Shown here one piece after another: positions 20,097 to 30,750 of a stretch of DNA of 64,000 bases. The stretch comes from Metaphire vulgaris (taxonomy: Eukaryota; Annelida; Clitellata; Crassiclitellata; Megascolecidae): the NCBI GenBank assembly GCA_018105865.1, contig CM030845.1, positions 14,793,038 to 14,857,037 of the forward strand, given 5' to 3'. Every line of letters begins with the position of its first letter. Position 1 is the first letter of the stretch. The notes below the pieces were generated by a model. That model was not told the DNA's origin. It was given only the letters and a program-made list of their open reading frames with translations, and ran no database searches. Made by a program: the position numbers and the translations under genes.

Positions 20097-20260
20097 TCCT
20101 CATGTTATCTAATCTAAAACTTCTATAGCGCCACTTCATAACGCAAGGCAGCATCAACAGATGGCACACCAAATCCAAATAATTAAAGATCCAGGGTATC
20201 CGGCCAGGCAAACGGATGACAGTCTATGGTGGATAAGCCAGGTAATGATTTAGCAATACG
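20097..20260 (-). mobile_element. LINE 3' UTR fragment (antisense)
   Basis: ATCTAATCTAAAACTTCTATAGCGCC then GATGGCACACCAAATCC, matching the 3' ends of antisense LINEs at 46900 and 52270. Only the UTR is present. Confidence 0.8.
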
Positions 20261-20700
20261 CACAATCGCACCTGTTGATAGTTGCTATTGATTATATTTT
20301 GCTTCTCTGCTTTTCTTAGTATTCCATTTATTAATGATAATGTTTTTCATATTTTCTGTTGAAGTTTTTAAACTATTATCTTGTAAATATTTGGCCCATG
20401 GATGGTACACGGTTACGGTCCACAGTACAGCAAGTGTCGAGATTACATTTTCTGCCATCGCCTTACCCACAATGCATCGCGCGCGTGAGGCTTCACTTTT
20501 TGGCAAATCAGTAAACACATATCAGCGTTCTACTCGTATAGATTTCTATGGTTTTAACACCCGATTTTGCGCAAATGCAATAGCATTTTACGACGGGGAG
20601 ATTGGCTATTTTACCACCCGATTTTGCGCAAATGCAATAGCATTTTGCGCAATTAATTGTCCTTAACTCGCCGCCTTTTCCTTCAACCGAGTTAACGCCC
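20261..20700. repeat. Unclassified stretch with a 60-bp-spaced duplication of a GCGCAAATGC hairpin
   Basis: CCGATTTTGCGCAAATGC followed by AATAGCATTTT occurs at about 20562 and again at about 20621. The second is followed by GCGCAA, forming a TTGCGCAAATGC...GCATTTTGCGCAA hairpin. A 78-codon antisense frame (20285-20518) has no features I recognise. Confidence 0.5.
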
Positions 20701-21460
20701 ATTCGCATTAATTTTCTGAAACTTGATAGTCAAGGTAAGTGTACTGATTTGGCAGTGTCGAACGACATGCAGTGCTTGATTCTCCTGTTTGCTGTGCTGC
20801 TTTTTCTCGTCGAGCAACAGCCTGCTACTCATTCTCACTTGATTGTCGGAAAGCTCGTGAACGTTGGACTTTTTTGTTTTGCACGGACGGTTAGAAAGAG
20901 GAATAAAAAAGCTAAACAATGGTGCAAACCTCATATTCTTAGCTCTTATATAGCCTGAGATATAGCAAATACAAAAAATGGAAACTTTCCCAGAATTCAA
21001 AACTTTCGCGAAATTCACCGATAATACTTATGTTCAAACATTGGGGTCATCGGGTTAGAATTGATATATCTTTACCAAATGTCAACCGATTTTCAAACTT
21101 CTTGGTTTATTTTGTTCCTCTGACATCCCTTTACAACTTTGCCGCTGACCAAAGTGGGGTTACCGCTGAAAATATTTTGCTACTGGGCTTTAAAATTTTG
21201 TCGGGGTGAGGGTGATATTTTAGGCCGTAAAGTGGACTCTACCCCCAATTTTTTTTGATTTGCACGGACGGTTAGAAAGAGGAATAAACAATCTAAAAAA
21301 TGGTGCAAACCTCATCTTTTTAGCTCCTATATAGCCTGAGATATAGCAAATTTAAAACGTTACAGCAATCATTTCTGAAGAACGCTTTTCCAAAAATTAA
21401 ATCCCCAGCACGGTGACGGCGTCCGAAAATGTAATGCCCACTTGAGGGGTTAAATTTAAA
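20701..21460. repeat. Dispersed ~370-bp tandem repeat, locus 1
   Basis: Two units: the GCACGGACGGTTAGAAAGAG block at about 20880 and again at about 21263, each followed by GGTGCAAACCTCAT and TATATAGCCTGAGATATAGC. The same family occurs at 33265-34080 (reverse), 51170-51930 and, diverged, 36260-36600. No coding sense; no match to a named family that I can claim. Confidence 0.75.
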
Positions 21461-21479
21461 AAATAGGTATTGAGGCTAG

Positions 21480-21512
21480 GAATAAATAAATAAATAAATA
21501 AATAAATACATA
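21480..21512. repeat. (AAAT)n microsatellite
   Basis: Seven to eight AAAT/ATAA units at the left edge of the GC-rich array. Confidence 0.85.
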
Positions 21513-21529
21513 TATAATAACGGGGGCAG

Positions 21530-22230
21530 GGCACTGGGAGAGGGAAGGGAGGTTTGGGAGGAGGAAAGTGGATTGTACGGGTTTTCGGAGCAGCGTTGTG
21601 TAGGTTTGGGAACGGGGTTTGGGGCCGGTGGGGTAGGGCGGAGCAGTGATGGGTTGCCAGGTGATGGGTTGGGGCCGGGGTGATTGGGAGAGAGATGGAT
21701 GGAGAGGGTTTGGGGCCTGTCGGGCAGGGGGGTTGGGGAGGGGTGGGGAGAGAAAGGGAACAGGGGTTTGGGGCCTGTCGGGCAGGGCGGGTATGGTTGG
21801 GGCCTGGGCGATTGGGAGAGATGGGGAGGGGAAGGGGGATGGGAAGAGGGAAGGGGGACGGGGGGGGGGCCAGCCAGGGGGATGGGGAAATGGGTTGGGG
21901 CCAGGGCGATTGGGAGGGAAGAGAGGGAAAAGGAGATGGGGAGGGGAATGGGAAAGGGAGGGAAGTTTGGGGCCGGAAATTGGGAGGGGCCTGAGGAGAT
22001 GAGAGGAGAGAAAAGGATGGGAGAAACGCTCCGGGAAGGGGAACGGGGGGTTTGGGGCCAGGGACCAGAATGGGTTGCCGGGAGAATTATTGGGAGGATG
22101 AGGAGATATACTTTCAATAGAAGGAATGGAATGGTGGAACCCGGAGGGAAGGGGGTTTGGGGATACAGATGTGGAATGGGTTGGAGCCTGGGCGATTGGG
22201 AGAGGGATGTAGTGAGGAAGGGGACGGGGG
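21530..22230 (+). repeat. GC-rich GGTTTGGGGCC array
   Basis: Imperfect tandem words GGGTTTGGGGCC, GGGYRGGGC, GGCGATTGGGAGAGGGATGGG fill ~700 bp with almost no T-rich sequence on this strand. The same array flanks 11408-12714. It ends in the conserved module at 22231. Long open frames on both strands here reflect composition, not genes. Confidence 0.85.
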
Positions 22231-22340
22231 TTTAAGCTGCAATTAAGACGCTTCGTTAAACGCTCCGTCGATAATACAGTTTTGATTAAACACTATTTGG
22301 TTGTCAATGACAACAGCGTCTTGCAATACCTGCCGTGTTG
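22231..22340 (+). repeat. Conserved 3' module, copy 2
   Basis: TTTAAGCTGCAATTAAGACG through CTTGCAATACCTGCCGTGT; nearly identical to 12753-12863 and joined to the same type of array. Confidence 0.85.
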
Positions 22341-22873
22341 AGAATTATATATATAGATATACTCGCCTAGCATACTTGCATTAATAAAGTAAACCCCTCA
22401 GCAAATTTGCGAGTAGCTTTGGTCGCAGATTTAAAAGCAGACATTGCTAAACTAGTGAAAAAATAATAATGTCATGCTTCATCAGTTTCCACGTTTACGA
22501 ATAGCGAAATCCTGTAGGAAAACCAGCAATTCTGCCACACATCAGGCCTACATTCAAATCATAAGTGTTTGAACGGTCTAATTGGCAATACTAAATCAGA
22601 ATCACATCAACCATCATCTAACTTTATATGTTCTAAGCTTGATCTTCAGTTCTTCAAAATTAACAGATTTTTAAATTTAACTGTCTGTTTCTGTTAAACA
22701 TGACTAGAATACGGTTTGTCAAAGACTCAAAGTTACAACAATAGGTTGTAATCAATGTAAATAATGTAGAGGCCTAAAGATCGAATGGCTCTTCATGTTT
22801 TCGTCATTTACTTTAGATTTTTAGATAGCTCAGATTTTGGAATATAATATTGAAAGACATTTTTGCATTTGGC
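22341..22873. other. No recognisable feature
   Basis: AT-rich, no repeat family recognised, no coding sense. Confidence 0.5.
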
Positions 22874-22883
22874 CCGCAAGAAC

Positions 22884-23111
22884 GGTATCACATTATAGCC
22901 GCCCCAGCTATGACCGCCCAATTTGGCGTCCGCCTCAGCTATGACCGCCCCAGCTTTAGCTGCCGTCAGTATCGTTTAGGGTTATTGTTTCGTGTCTGGT
23001 TTATGGTGTGGGTAATGATTATATGACCCCGTACGGGTGCAATACACTGCTTTTCGTCAAAACCCATAAAGTAACTGGGGCGGTCATAACCGGGGCGGCT
23101 ACCACCTGTAA
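22884..23111. mobile_element. 228-bp TIR element (TAGCCGCCCC) with 10-bp TSD
   Basis: Inverted ends share TAGCCGCCCCRGYTATGACCGCCCC (written across 22898-22922 and, inverted, 23076-23102). The exact direct repeat CCGCAAGAAC flanks it (22874-22883, 23112-23121). Internal CAGCTATGACCGCCCC words are repeated near the left end. A 9-10-bp TSD suggests a Mutator-like non-autonomous element, but the class is inference. Confidence 0.72.
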
Positions 23112-23121
23112 CCGCAAGAAC

Positions 23122-23550
23122 ATAGGAGACATGTAATTTGGTCCGCCGCCCAAAAAGTCTTGACACCTTTTTAACATCTTCTAATTACCGGTTTATTCCA
23201 AGAACGAGTGTTAGGTCTCCGCCTCTCCAGACCACAAAACTCACATATTATGTCAGTATCTTTTGTGCATCTAAAGTTTTAGGCCATTCAGACATTTGCC
23301 AATTCTGTTTTATAGCCTAAAACTGATATTGCCATTAAAACAATCATTTCTAAAAGGCCTATGTACTAATTTAATTCTTTTGCTATAGCAAGTGTTAGCA
23401 CCCAAGAGTCATGTCACTGTCACAATCTTTCTTCACCACCTGTGCACCTCTGCATTTGCTCTTTAATGCATGCTACCAATCCTTGCATTCACTACCAATC
23501 TTTCACACTATTCTCTGCTGCCAGTTTTACCAGTAACATGAGGCAGTTCA
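23122..23550. other. No recognisable feature
   Basis: Unique-looking sequence; a pyrimidine-rich part at 23400-23530. Nothing supported. Confidence 0.5.
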
Positions 23551-23553
23551 ATG

Positions 23554-23735
23554 CAGGCCCGTACGAAGGGGAGGGGTGCAGCTGCACCCCTCGAAAATTG
23601 TAGGGGGTGCAGTGCACCTCCTGGAAAGAAGATGGTCTGTACCCTGTCTGCCCCCCTGTACCCTTAAAAAGTGCGCAGATGACCTTTTTTGCTTGTCAAG
23701 GTATTTTGAGGGTGAAATTGGGCGTCGACAAGGGA
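23554..23735. mobile_element. MITE related to 8100-8403, left part
   Basis: CAGGCCCGTACGAAGGGGAG start, GGGGTGCAGCTGCACCCC palindrome, one CCTTTTTTGCTTGTCAAGG module, then GGGTGAAATTGGGCGTCGAC as in the 8.1-kb copy. After about 23735 the sequence diverges, so the right end is lost or rearranged. Confidence 0.75.
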
Positions 23736-23925
23736 TGGGCAACTAGTTTTCCATTCTTAAACGCTCTGCGACAAGCTTCCTTATTTTTCCTCTCTCCAAA
23801 AAAATAAAAAAATTCTCCGTCGCCACACTTTTTTGGGGGGGAGGAGAATTTCCATCTTCCCATGCAACATAATTTTTTTTGGGGGGGGATTTTTTCATTT
23901 TGGGGGAATCCCCCCAAAAGGCCTA
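23736..23925. other. Poly-G/poly-T rich unclassified segment
   Basis: Contains TTTTTTGGGGGGGAGGAG and similar runs, typical of eroded MITE interiors here, but no family assigned. Confidence 0.4.
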
Positions 23926-24376
23926 GAATAAACATCAAGAGCATCAAAATGAACAGTGTGAACAGGGGCGTCATTTGGGGAGGGGCAGGCGGGCCCCCAA
24001 GGAAAATGAAGAAATAATGTATTAAGTAAATAAATAAATGTGAAATGTGCAAGAAATTGTCCAAAATTTGCCCAAAATTTTCAAATTTGCCAAAATTAGT
24101 CCAAAAATTGGCCTATAATTGCTCAAAATTTGCCAAAATGACCAAAAATTATCTCGCCCCAAGAAAAGTGTGAAATGACGCTACTGAGTGTGAAAAAGAG
24201 CGACAAGAAAAAAAGGTCATCACTAATTTTCGAGAGTTGCAACATGACATCGTGTCGGTTAATTAGGCTTAAACCAATGGCAAGCAAAAAAGGGTCGTCA
24301 GCAATTTTTAAAAAAAAATTTTCGGGGCCCGCCGGCCATTCTGCACAGGGGCCCGGAATTTCTCTCGGCGGGCCTG
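23926..24376 (+). mobile_element. Member of the CAGGSCCGCC MITE family, carrying a nested MITE
   Basis: From ACATCAAGAGCATCAAAATG through GAAAAAGAGCGACAAGA and GGCAAGCAAAAAAGGGTCGT to the terminal ...CTCTCGGCGGGCCTG (ends 24376). The order equals the right part of 61769-62653, including the same nested MITE position. The left end is missing or too diverged to place. Confidence 0.75.
23963..24186. mobile_element. 224-bp hAT-type MITE (CAGGGGCGTCATTT) with perfect TSD
   Basis: Ends CAGGGGCGTCATTT and inverted AAATGACGCTACTG; flanked by exact AGTGTGAA (23955-23962, 24187-24194). Interior consists of TTTGCCMAAATT-type repeats. Same family at 44542, 56326 and 61957. Confidence 0.92.
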
Positions 24377-24536
24377 ATTATTCACTCTCATCCAATGTCA
24401 TTTCAACTATCACAACTACTTAGTACTACTGTCTCTTTTAATATCTAAGTATTATACTATGTGCAGTATGAATTACTGCAGATTTGCAGAATTAAGTGAT
24501 GACACCAGCTTTTCTTATAAGCAGCTTCTGCACATG
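24377..24536. other. No recognisable feature
   Basis: Short spacer between two MITEs. Confidence 0.4.
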
Positions 24537-24544
24537 CCTGCCTA

Positions 24545-24801
24545 CAGCGGCGGTTCCAAGAATTCTCGGTGGGGGATGCAATGAATTTTTAGGAAGTTGG
24601 TGAGGGAGATGAAACGAAATCCCAAAAAAGGCTGACAAGCAAAAAAGTTAATCAGCTCTTTTTTGCACACAAATACCAGGCGGACAGGTAGCATCGCAGC
24701 ATAGTGACTCAGACCGGTAAACCCCCAAAACGCTGACAAGCAAAAAGAAAGCTTGGTGGGGGGATGCATCCCCAGTCATTCCAAATGTGGAACCGCCCCT
24801 G
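24545..24801. mobile_element. 257-bp hAT-type MITE (CAGSGGCGGTTCCA)
   Basis: Ends CAGCGGCGGTTCCA and inverted TGGAACCGCCCCTG; flanks CCTGCCTA and CCTGCCTC match 7 of 8. Two GCTGACAAGCAAAAA modules lie inside (about 24630 and 24731). Related ends occur at 55571 and 63918. Confidence 0.85.
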
Positions 24802-24809
24802 CCTGCCTC

Positions 24810-25590
24810 TGTACGAGTTCAGACAAGACTTCTGGGTGGAGATAAACAGGCAGAGAGTATCACTGCATGCACATCAGACAGACATCCAGTACTGTATGCT
24901 GCATAAGCCATTTTCATCTGCAGTTAGAAATGACCTATAATTTTGCCTAATTCAACCACTGTTTCATAGAATTACTGAATTTGTTATTAGGCAGATTTAT
25001 GCTGATTTTTATCGTCAATTTAAAATCAAGATTTAAATCAGACTTAAATCAATTATGTAAAACATGTTGTTTAAATGTTCACCCTGATTGTAAAATTAGA
25101 TGAAATGTCTCAGGATAGTCAGCAACAACAGTAGGCCTACTAAGCAAGTACTATATTAATACAAAAGATTTTACCTTATGTGCTTTCAACCATTATTAAT
25201 GGTGGTTGGAGACATAAGGTTTCAGAATTCAATTTGTGGTTTGCCAACTACAAATATTTAGAAGCATTTGCATAATCTTGAGTCATTGGGGATTTTAAAT
25301 TACCCTTTAAATAGTAAACATTTAATTTAAAAAATGTAGAAAGCAGTATTTAAAACTGACTTTCAAGTAGTTCAGCTACAAAACACTAATATCTAAAGGA
25401 CCTCGAAGCAACTGCAATTAACATTTACTCCACTTCACCTCTCTCAACCATATCTAAATAGTCTCTGTACTTTATCTTCTTTGGAATAATATCTAAAAAA
25501 CAAATACACCAAACAGGGTCTATAAAACTAACATTGCAATAGAAATTAGTCTGCATATACTATCCCTTATATAGTATATATAATCACGAT
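24810..25590. other. AT-rich stretch without recognisable gene
   Basis: About 780 bp with no repeat family, coding sense or structural signal that I can support. Confidence 0.5.
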
Positions 25591-25914
25591 TTTAAGCACA
25601 TGTATATATATATATGTATATGTATATATTTTATGCCCTAGGTACTTAGTTCCCGAGGGACTTATTACAAAAAAGTGTCCGGAGACAGAAAATATATACT
25701 CTTCAGCTCTCGTCTTGATCCGGACCAGAAGCAGAGAAAGTCCCTTGGAAGGCAATCGCATTGAATCGTTGTAACGTCATCGAAATGCGTTGGAGCAAAA
25801 ATATATATATATGTATATATATGTATACTTATACACATATGCACACGGTTTAATATATACATACATACATACATACATACATACATACACACATACATAA
25901 ATATATATACTAGC
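25591..25914. repeat. (TATG)n/(TA)n/(CATA)n microsatellites around an unclassified 150-bp segment
   Basis: Runs at 25598-25630, 25799-25835 and a clean (CATA)n at 25857-25890. The segment between (25640-25795) is not recognised. Short frames called across it are repeat artefacts. Confidence 0.8.
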
Positions 25915-27549
25915 TGTTCATCATTATCATCTTCACTTTCTGCCTGCATGGCGGCAATAGCTAGATACGAAACATTTCCACTTTGCTCGATCTTGCGCTA
26001 ATCTGCATCCTTCAACAATCGACATGTTCTTTGCTTCCAGATCTTTCTTGATGTTATCCATCCATCTTTTTCTCGGTCTTCCTCTCCCTCAGTCTCCTTC
26101 TATTTTGTGCATATGCAGTGCTTTGTAGGCCCATCTATTGTTGTCCATTCTTTTAACATGCCCAAACCAATTTAATTTCCTTTTGCATACTTTATCGATA
26201 ATTGTTTCTGTGGCTCCTGTCTGTTGCTTGATGTCTTAATTTCTCAATTTTTGATACTTGCTTACTCCCATTATTTTTCTTAGACAGCTCATCTCTCAGT
26301 GGCGTATTTACCGTTGGGCCATACCCCCCTTTGGTCTTGACCTAGCCTGTCCTGACCCATTCATTCTGGCCAATCAAGTGTCGTAGTTGTCCCACGTACG
26401 TACAGAAAGTTAGGCTAATTCAAGTATAGGCCTCTGGTATTCTAATTAAACCATAATCTTAATTTTATAATCTTGTCACTCCAGCGTTGGGACTTATAAG
26501 AATTATTCAATGAGTTAAATTAAACGGTATTCAAGGGGTTAAACAACAGTTACAACACGTAGGAGTCAAGTCATGCATTACTGATAGAAAACAGAACACT
26601 GTTAGATTTACTTATTTATTAAGCAGTGTGACGTCACATCTATGATCTTGCGTAACTTACTCTTGGAGTAATCATTACTCCAAGAACTTACTAGCTTAGT
26701 GTTCATGATATTTTTTTAATGTTGTCTGGTCCACCTTCAAAGCGATTTCGCCAGACAACATTAGATTTTGAGTCTAAAACGCTTACATTTTCAGCCTAAT
26801 GTGCATACAGGGCTTAGTCACAGCCCACAGAATTCCATTTTTTCTCCAATAAAGGTGGCTTGCACATGTTGATGAAAAGAACATAATCATGCATATTTTC
26901 AGAAAAAATTAATCTGGAAAATCTTAAAATGTCGCCAGCTTCAGGGGCTTTGCCCCTGATTCCCAGGGGCAAAGCCCTGGACCCCACTGGGCTAAGCCCC
27001 AGACCCCCATTATACGATCGCGCTTCGCGCTCGCCATGGTCTGGCCCCCCATTACCAAAATTCTAAATATGCCACTGTCATCTCTGCAACCATTAAACTT
27101 TTTTCGTCTGATTTTGTTTATTACCCAAGTTTCCGATCCATATAAATTTGAGGTATTACTAATGTATTGAACAATTTCAGCTTTGTATTCATTGTTAAGC
27201 TTTTGTTTCTCCATAGTGTTCTCATTCTTCCCATTGTTTGTAATCCTCTATTTATTTTCATTTTCACATCCTCTGTGTGTTTTCCGTCGCTCTTGAGTAT
27301 TCCTCCTAGGCTCCTACGTACTTGAATGTTTCAACTTTTTCCAATATCTGTCCATTTCGTACGATTTCTGCTTCATTGTTGCCATCGCTCGAAACAGCCA
27401 TAACTTTTTGTTTTTTCATTGTTAATTTTCAGGCCAAATTTTTTGCTTGTATCATTTACTTCATTAGTGATAGTTTGTAGGTCCTGAATATTTTCACTCA
27501 TCAAGCTGACATCGTCTGCGAACTTCAAGTTGTTTATATGAAATTATAT
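25915..27549 (-). mobile_element. RTE-like LINE 3' part (antisense), split by a MITE
   Basis: The 3' end is at 25915 (complement of a GATGATAATGATGAA tail). Antisense sense matches the C-terminal region of the 4.4-kb RTE (DNIKKDLEAK-like part at 26030-26060, then the GHVKRM and Cys-Trp region), continues after the MITE at 27086 (YGSETWVINKIRRKK region) and reaches the active-site zone near 27500 (complement of FADDVSL-like text). Many indels. 5' truncated. Confidence 0.85.
26297..27077. mobile_element. 781-bp hAT-type MITE (CAGTGGCRTATTTA) with perfect TSD
   Basis: Ends CAGTGGCGTATTTACCGT and inverted TCTAAATATGCCACTG; exact TSD TCATCTCT (26289-26296, 27078-27085). Same family as the 150-bp member at 3948. 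The longer interior is AT-rich with a 14-bp-arm hairpin (26945-26958 / 26964-26977, GGGCTTTGCCCCTG) and GATCGCGCTTCGCGCTCG. No transposase. It interrupts the antisense RTE. Confidence 0.93.
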
Positions 27550-27744
27550 CTTCCCCACTGCTAGCTGTTAACCCGTCACTAACTGTACTAGCTGTTCACC
27601 CGTCAAAAATGACAGGAGAGTGGCTATTTCCTACCCTGATTTACTGCAAAAGTTTAAATTATTACATGTAAAATTTCTAAAATCTGAAAATGTACAGTAA
27701 GTGAATGCATGATTAAAATTTAAAATTTTTCCTATGGCCTCACA
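27550..27744. other. Short spacer with CTAGCTGTTMACCCGTCA duplication
   Basis: CTAGCTGTT...CCGTCA occurs twice (27561 and 27589). Otherwise unremarkable. Confidence 0.5.
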
Positions 27745-28164
27745 TGGTGATCTTGCCCCCACCACAGGGGGATGCACACCATAATGGAACCTACGACCAC
27801 AGTTTGGGTCTACGACTTCAAAGGGGATCTAGTCTCCCACAGGAGGTGTGTCCAAAATGGGGCCTACTTACTCTTTTGGGCTTACAGTCCCAAAGTGCTT
27901 GGTCTCCATGGGTGTCTGGACTTGGTTTCCCACAGGGGCAGCACCCCAATGAGGCCTACGAGCTCCCATAAGGGGCTTGGTCCCTGACGGGAGGATGCGC
28001 CCCATTAAGGCTTATGGCCCCACACGGGGAGCTACGACCCCAGTAGAGCCTAAGGCCCAACACGGAGGACTGTGCTCCCAGTAGGGCCAACAGCCCCACA
28101 CGGGATTGCGCCCACCCAGTAGTGTCGTACAATGTGCAGCCAATCAGTACGCTCCCCGTGAAGT
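27745..28164. repeat. GC-rich satellite array (GGCCTAYGGCCCCACA type)
   Basis: Degenerate units of roughly 45-60 bp contain CCCAGTAGGGCCTAYGGCC, CCACAYGGGGA and GGAGGCTGYRCCCC words. The same array occurs at 37145-37370 and 37987-38063, in both places ending in the conserved 3' module. Confidence 0.82.
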
Positions 28165-28267
28165 CAATCAGCCAATGAGGACGCTTCGTCAAAAGCTCCA
28201 CCGATTTTAAGGTTTGGTTTCTTATAGCAACGACACTGTCCAAGATCTGCTGTGCAGCGTGACTGAC
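28165..28267 (+). repeat. Conserved 3' module, copy 3
   Basis: Diverged copy: GAGGACGCTTCGTCAAAAGC, then GGTTTGGTTTCTTATAGCAACGAC and CAGCGTGACTGAC. It follows the GGCCTAYGGCC array rather than the GGTTTGGGGCC array. Confidence 0.75.
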
Positions 28268-28282
28268 AAACTCAATTAATTA

Positions 28283-28520
28283 ATTGATGATGTTACCAGA
28301 GTGGTAACAACGTTTAGTGATGGAGCAGGAGGTCGCGGGTTCGAGTTCTGCAGGAGCCCTAAAGGTCGACTCAGCCTTTTTCGTAGTGGTAAAATGAGGA
28401 GGAGGGGTAAAAATCTCTGTGATAAGTCAAACAGGTACGCTACGAGATACACTAGCCCCGTATCCATAGCATTGCACACCTGGCTGAGGGCTATATCAAC
28501 GGAGATCAGCGTGCAGCTTT

Positions 28521-28522
<2 letters not shown>
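28283..28522 (+). mobile_element. tRNA-derived SINE
   Basis: An A-box-like GTTACCAGAGTGGTAAC (28290 onward) precedes a clear B-box-like GGTCGCGGGTTCGAGTTCT, the internal RNA polymerase III promoter arrangement of tRNA genes. It cannot fold into a complete tRNA and continues with a body containing GGTCGACTCAGCCTTTTTCG and AAAATGAGGAGGAGG, resembling core-type SINE domains described in invertebrates (recollection, not searched). It ends in a (TA)n tail. RNA-mediated, LINE-dependent mobility is inferred. Confidence 0.75.

Positions 28523-28573
<51 letters not shown>
28523..28573. repeat. (TA)n microsatellite
   Basis: About 25 uninterrupted TA units after the SINE. Confidence 0.95.
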
Positions 28574-28575
<2 letters not shown>

Positions 28576-29023
28576 GTTTAGGTGGAGTAGTGGCATGATT
28601 CTTGTCATGCAGCTGAAGGGTAGTGGTACCCTAGCCACTGTGTAGCAACAGGGTGACATTTGAGTCAGACCAGTGGGGAAATTAATTGCTTCATTATGCT
28701 AAGTAAAGTAGTTAAATAAGTCAATGACAGCACCAAAAAATTATATTTTCATTTCTCACTACTATAGCAAATTAGCAATGCAGTAATAGAAAAAATATTA
28801 TTGAGTAAAGTGTATTATTGTAACTTGTATATCGCGTTCAGTTTGTCAGACAGTTATATGCCACTGCATGCATTTTACTTACTGAAAGCATAAAGGAAAT
28901 ACAAATGACATCGTCTAATGTCATCAGTAAAGTAGTGTATAATAATCTATGATTGCAATGGCGTCCTCCAGCGAGAAAGTTCCTTTCGTAAATCGTTTTG
29001 TTGTTTAACTTCAGCTCTAATGC
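28574..29023. other. No recognisable gene
   Basis: 28574-28660 has short self-complementary words (GGTAGTGGTACCCTAGCCACT). The rest is unrecognised AT-rich DNA. Confidence 0.45.
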
Positions 29024-29417
29024 CTGCTCATTAGGGCGGGTTGAAACATAAAAAATTTTGGAATTTCTTTACGGAACTTGGTAATTATTTGAGAAGTGAG
29101 GTCTAAAGAAAGAAATAATGTCTAAAATGGTAGTTGCACTATTGCAAACGCCCCATTTTTTACCCTAAAAATTGTAGTATTTATTAGTATTTGTCATTGA
29201 ATACAGACTTGTTACTGCTCGCTATTTTTGGCAAACAATTTTTTTATCTACCTAACTTTCGTCTGTAATTTGATTGCCTTTTTGTTTTGACTGTATACCG
29301 TTTAATAATTGATGGTATACATTTTGGAAAGTGTGGTTTCGACATGAGAACAAGAAGTATTACATGGCATGCTATATTGCTATATTTGGCATGCATGCTA
29401 GTTGACTTCCTTCCAAT

Positions 29418-29747
29418 ATGTTGCCGACAAATGCACAAGTTGCACAGCACTTCTTGCACATCAAAACAAGAAAGAATGACACAAAGACAATCAAAAAGCT
29501 GTGTCCAGAGGCTGTCATCAATCTCTGGAACAAGGCTTCCATTCCAACACTTCACTCTCGGTCTGTCTTGAAATATGTCAAAACACTAATTTCCACTGGT
29601 TCAGAACCATGTCGTTCTAAGTCAAGTTCAACACGTCAAACCACCTTCTTGAGTAGCTTGAACTCTTTGTTTGACAATGCAGCATGCAATAATTGTGTCA
29701 TTTGTTATGATTCATCAGCACATCTTGCCAGTGTCCTAAACATTTGA
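29418..29747 (+). pseudogene. Uncharacterised TE protein, N-terminal fragment
   Basis: Frame with LPTNAQVAQHFLHIKTRKND, then PEAVINLWNKASIPTLHSRS and a Cys-containing AACNNCVICYD. The pattern LPT...V...F followed by W.KA.IPT resembles the start of an abundant uncharacterised, transposon-associated protein family of invertebrates that I recall without a reliable name. A stop ends it at 29747. Later sense resumes near 29840 (basic KRMRGRMKKIKQKKTT). Confidence 0.6.
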
Positions 29748-29999
29748 AAGTCCCACAACAGGAACGGTTGTTCCTCTTGGTTCAAAGAAATTCAAGGAAA
29801 ATGTTTATTGGAAGGTTTGACGTGGAATCAAGAAAGCGGCTATGAAAAGGATGCGCGGCAGGATGAAGAAGATAAAGCAAAAGAAAACAACGGGTGGTGA
29901 TAATAAACTAGCTCTTGGTGAAGACAAATTAAGGCAATGACAGTGAAGGGAGTGATTAAGAAAGCATTTTGAGGTATTTTCTGATAGCGATATTGATCC

Positions 30000-30750
30000 C
30001 TGTTGCAGTGAAAATGTAAGACCAAATCAAATGCGATTACCTCTTCCACACCTAGCAAAAGAAGTGGACAGGTATGGTATAGGCCCATTTGACCGGGCTG
30101 CTGCATCATTGGAAACTGCAGTGTCTATCGATGTTGGCTTTGTAAGCAAAGAGAATCAAAGCTTTGTAATTCATAAGAACAAGGTACATTTGAGTTACAG
30201 ACCAGTGACAAAACTCCATAACAGGTATTTATTATACCACAGTAGCCAAATTAAAAAATAGCGAGTGGTATGGTTAAAATTGTTGAAGATCATGTTCTTG
30301 TCAGCACAAAAGATGGCAATTATCTAAATTTTACATTTCATCAGGAAGAAGTACTACATCGCTAGTAGTATTCTAAAAGTAATAAGAGATGCAGAGTGCA
30401 TATGCGGGCGATTGTATCTCAGCAGTAAATGATGGTACAAACTATAACTCAGGCTGTAAAGCTGGAGTAATCCATCAGATTGAACTGATTAAGACACTTG
30501 CAAGATGTGCATTTTTGTTTGTCAGACACAATTGCATACTGCAACTTTCAGTCAATTGGTTTACCAGTATATGTATGCTGCATACAAATGAATTGCCTTT
30601 GAGACACATGTTTAAAACGTTGGTTGGATGGATCTACCTCTGGATTTCCTCTGGCCTCATTGTGTAGTGAATTGCAAAAGAAATTCATTGTTCATCTTGA
30701 AAATATCACATGTGACCACGATATGCCAATGTCATCAAGTAACAGGGAGT
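30000..30750 (+). pseudogene. Uncharacterised TE protein, central fragment (NELPLRH motif)
   Basis: 30031-30261 reads YGIGPFDRAAASLETAVSID, then VIHKNKVH. After breaks, HTNELPLRHMFKTL appears at about 30580-30625, and one base later in phase GSTSGFPLASLCSELQKK. The order DRAAA..., then NELPLRH..., then a TSG segment is the order I remember for the same uncharacterised family, supporting one decayed gene rather than chance frames. No catalytic role can be assigned from what remains. Confidence 0.55.

Noticed and set aside
21476..22235. Long proline-rich antisense frame (213 codons) and glycine-rich sense frames
   Set aside because: Same compositional artefact as at 11.2 kb, over the GGTTTGGGGCC array.
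26924..27214. 96-codon antisense frame as one gene
   Set aside because: It spans a MITE end and the antisense RTE; the first part is RTE sense and the rest is MITE interior.
27745..28164. Spaced repeats considered as a CRISPR-like array
   Set aside because: Units are degenerate and contiguous without unique spacers, the context is eukaryotic, and no cas-like gene is present. It is a satellite.
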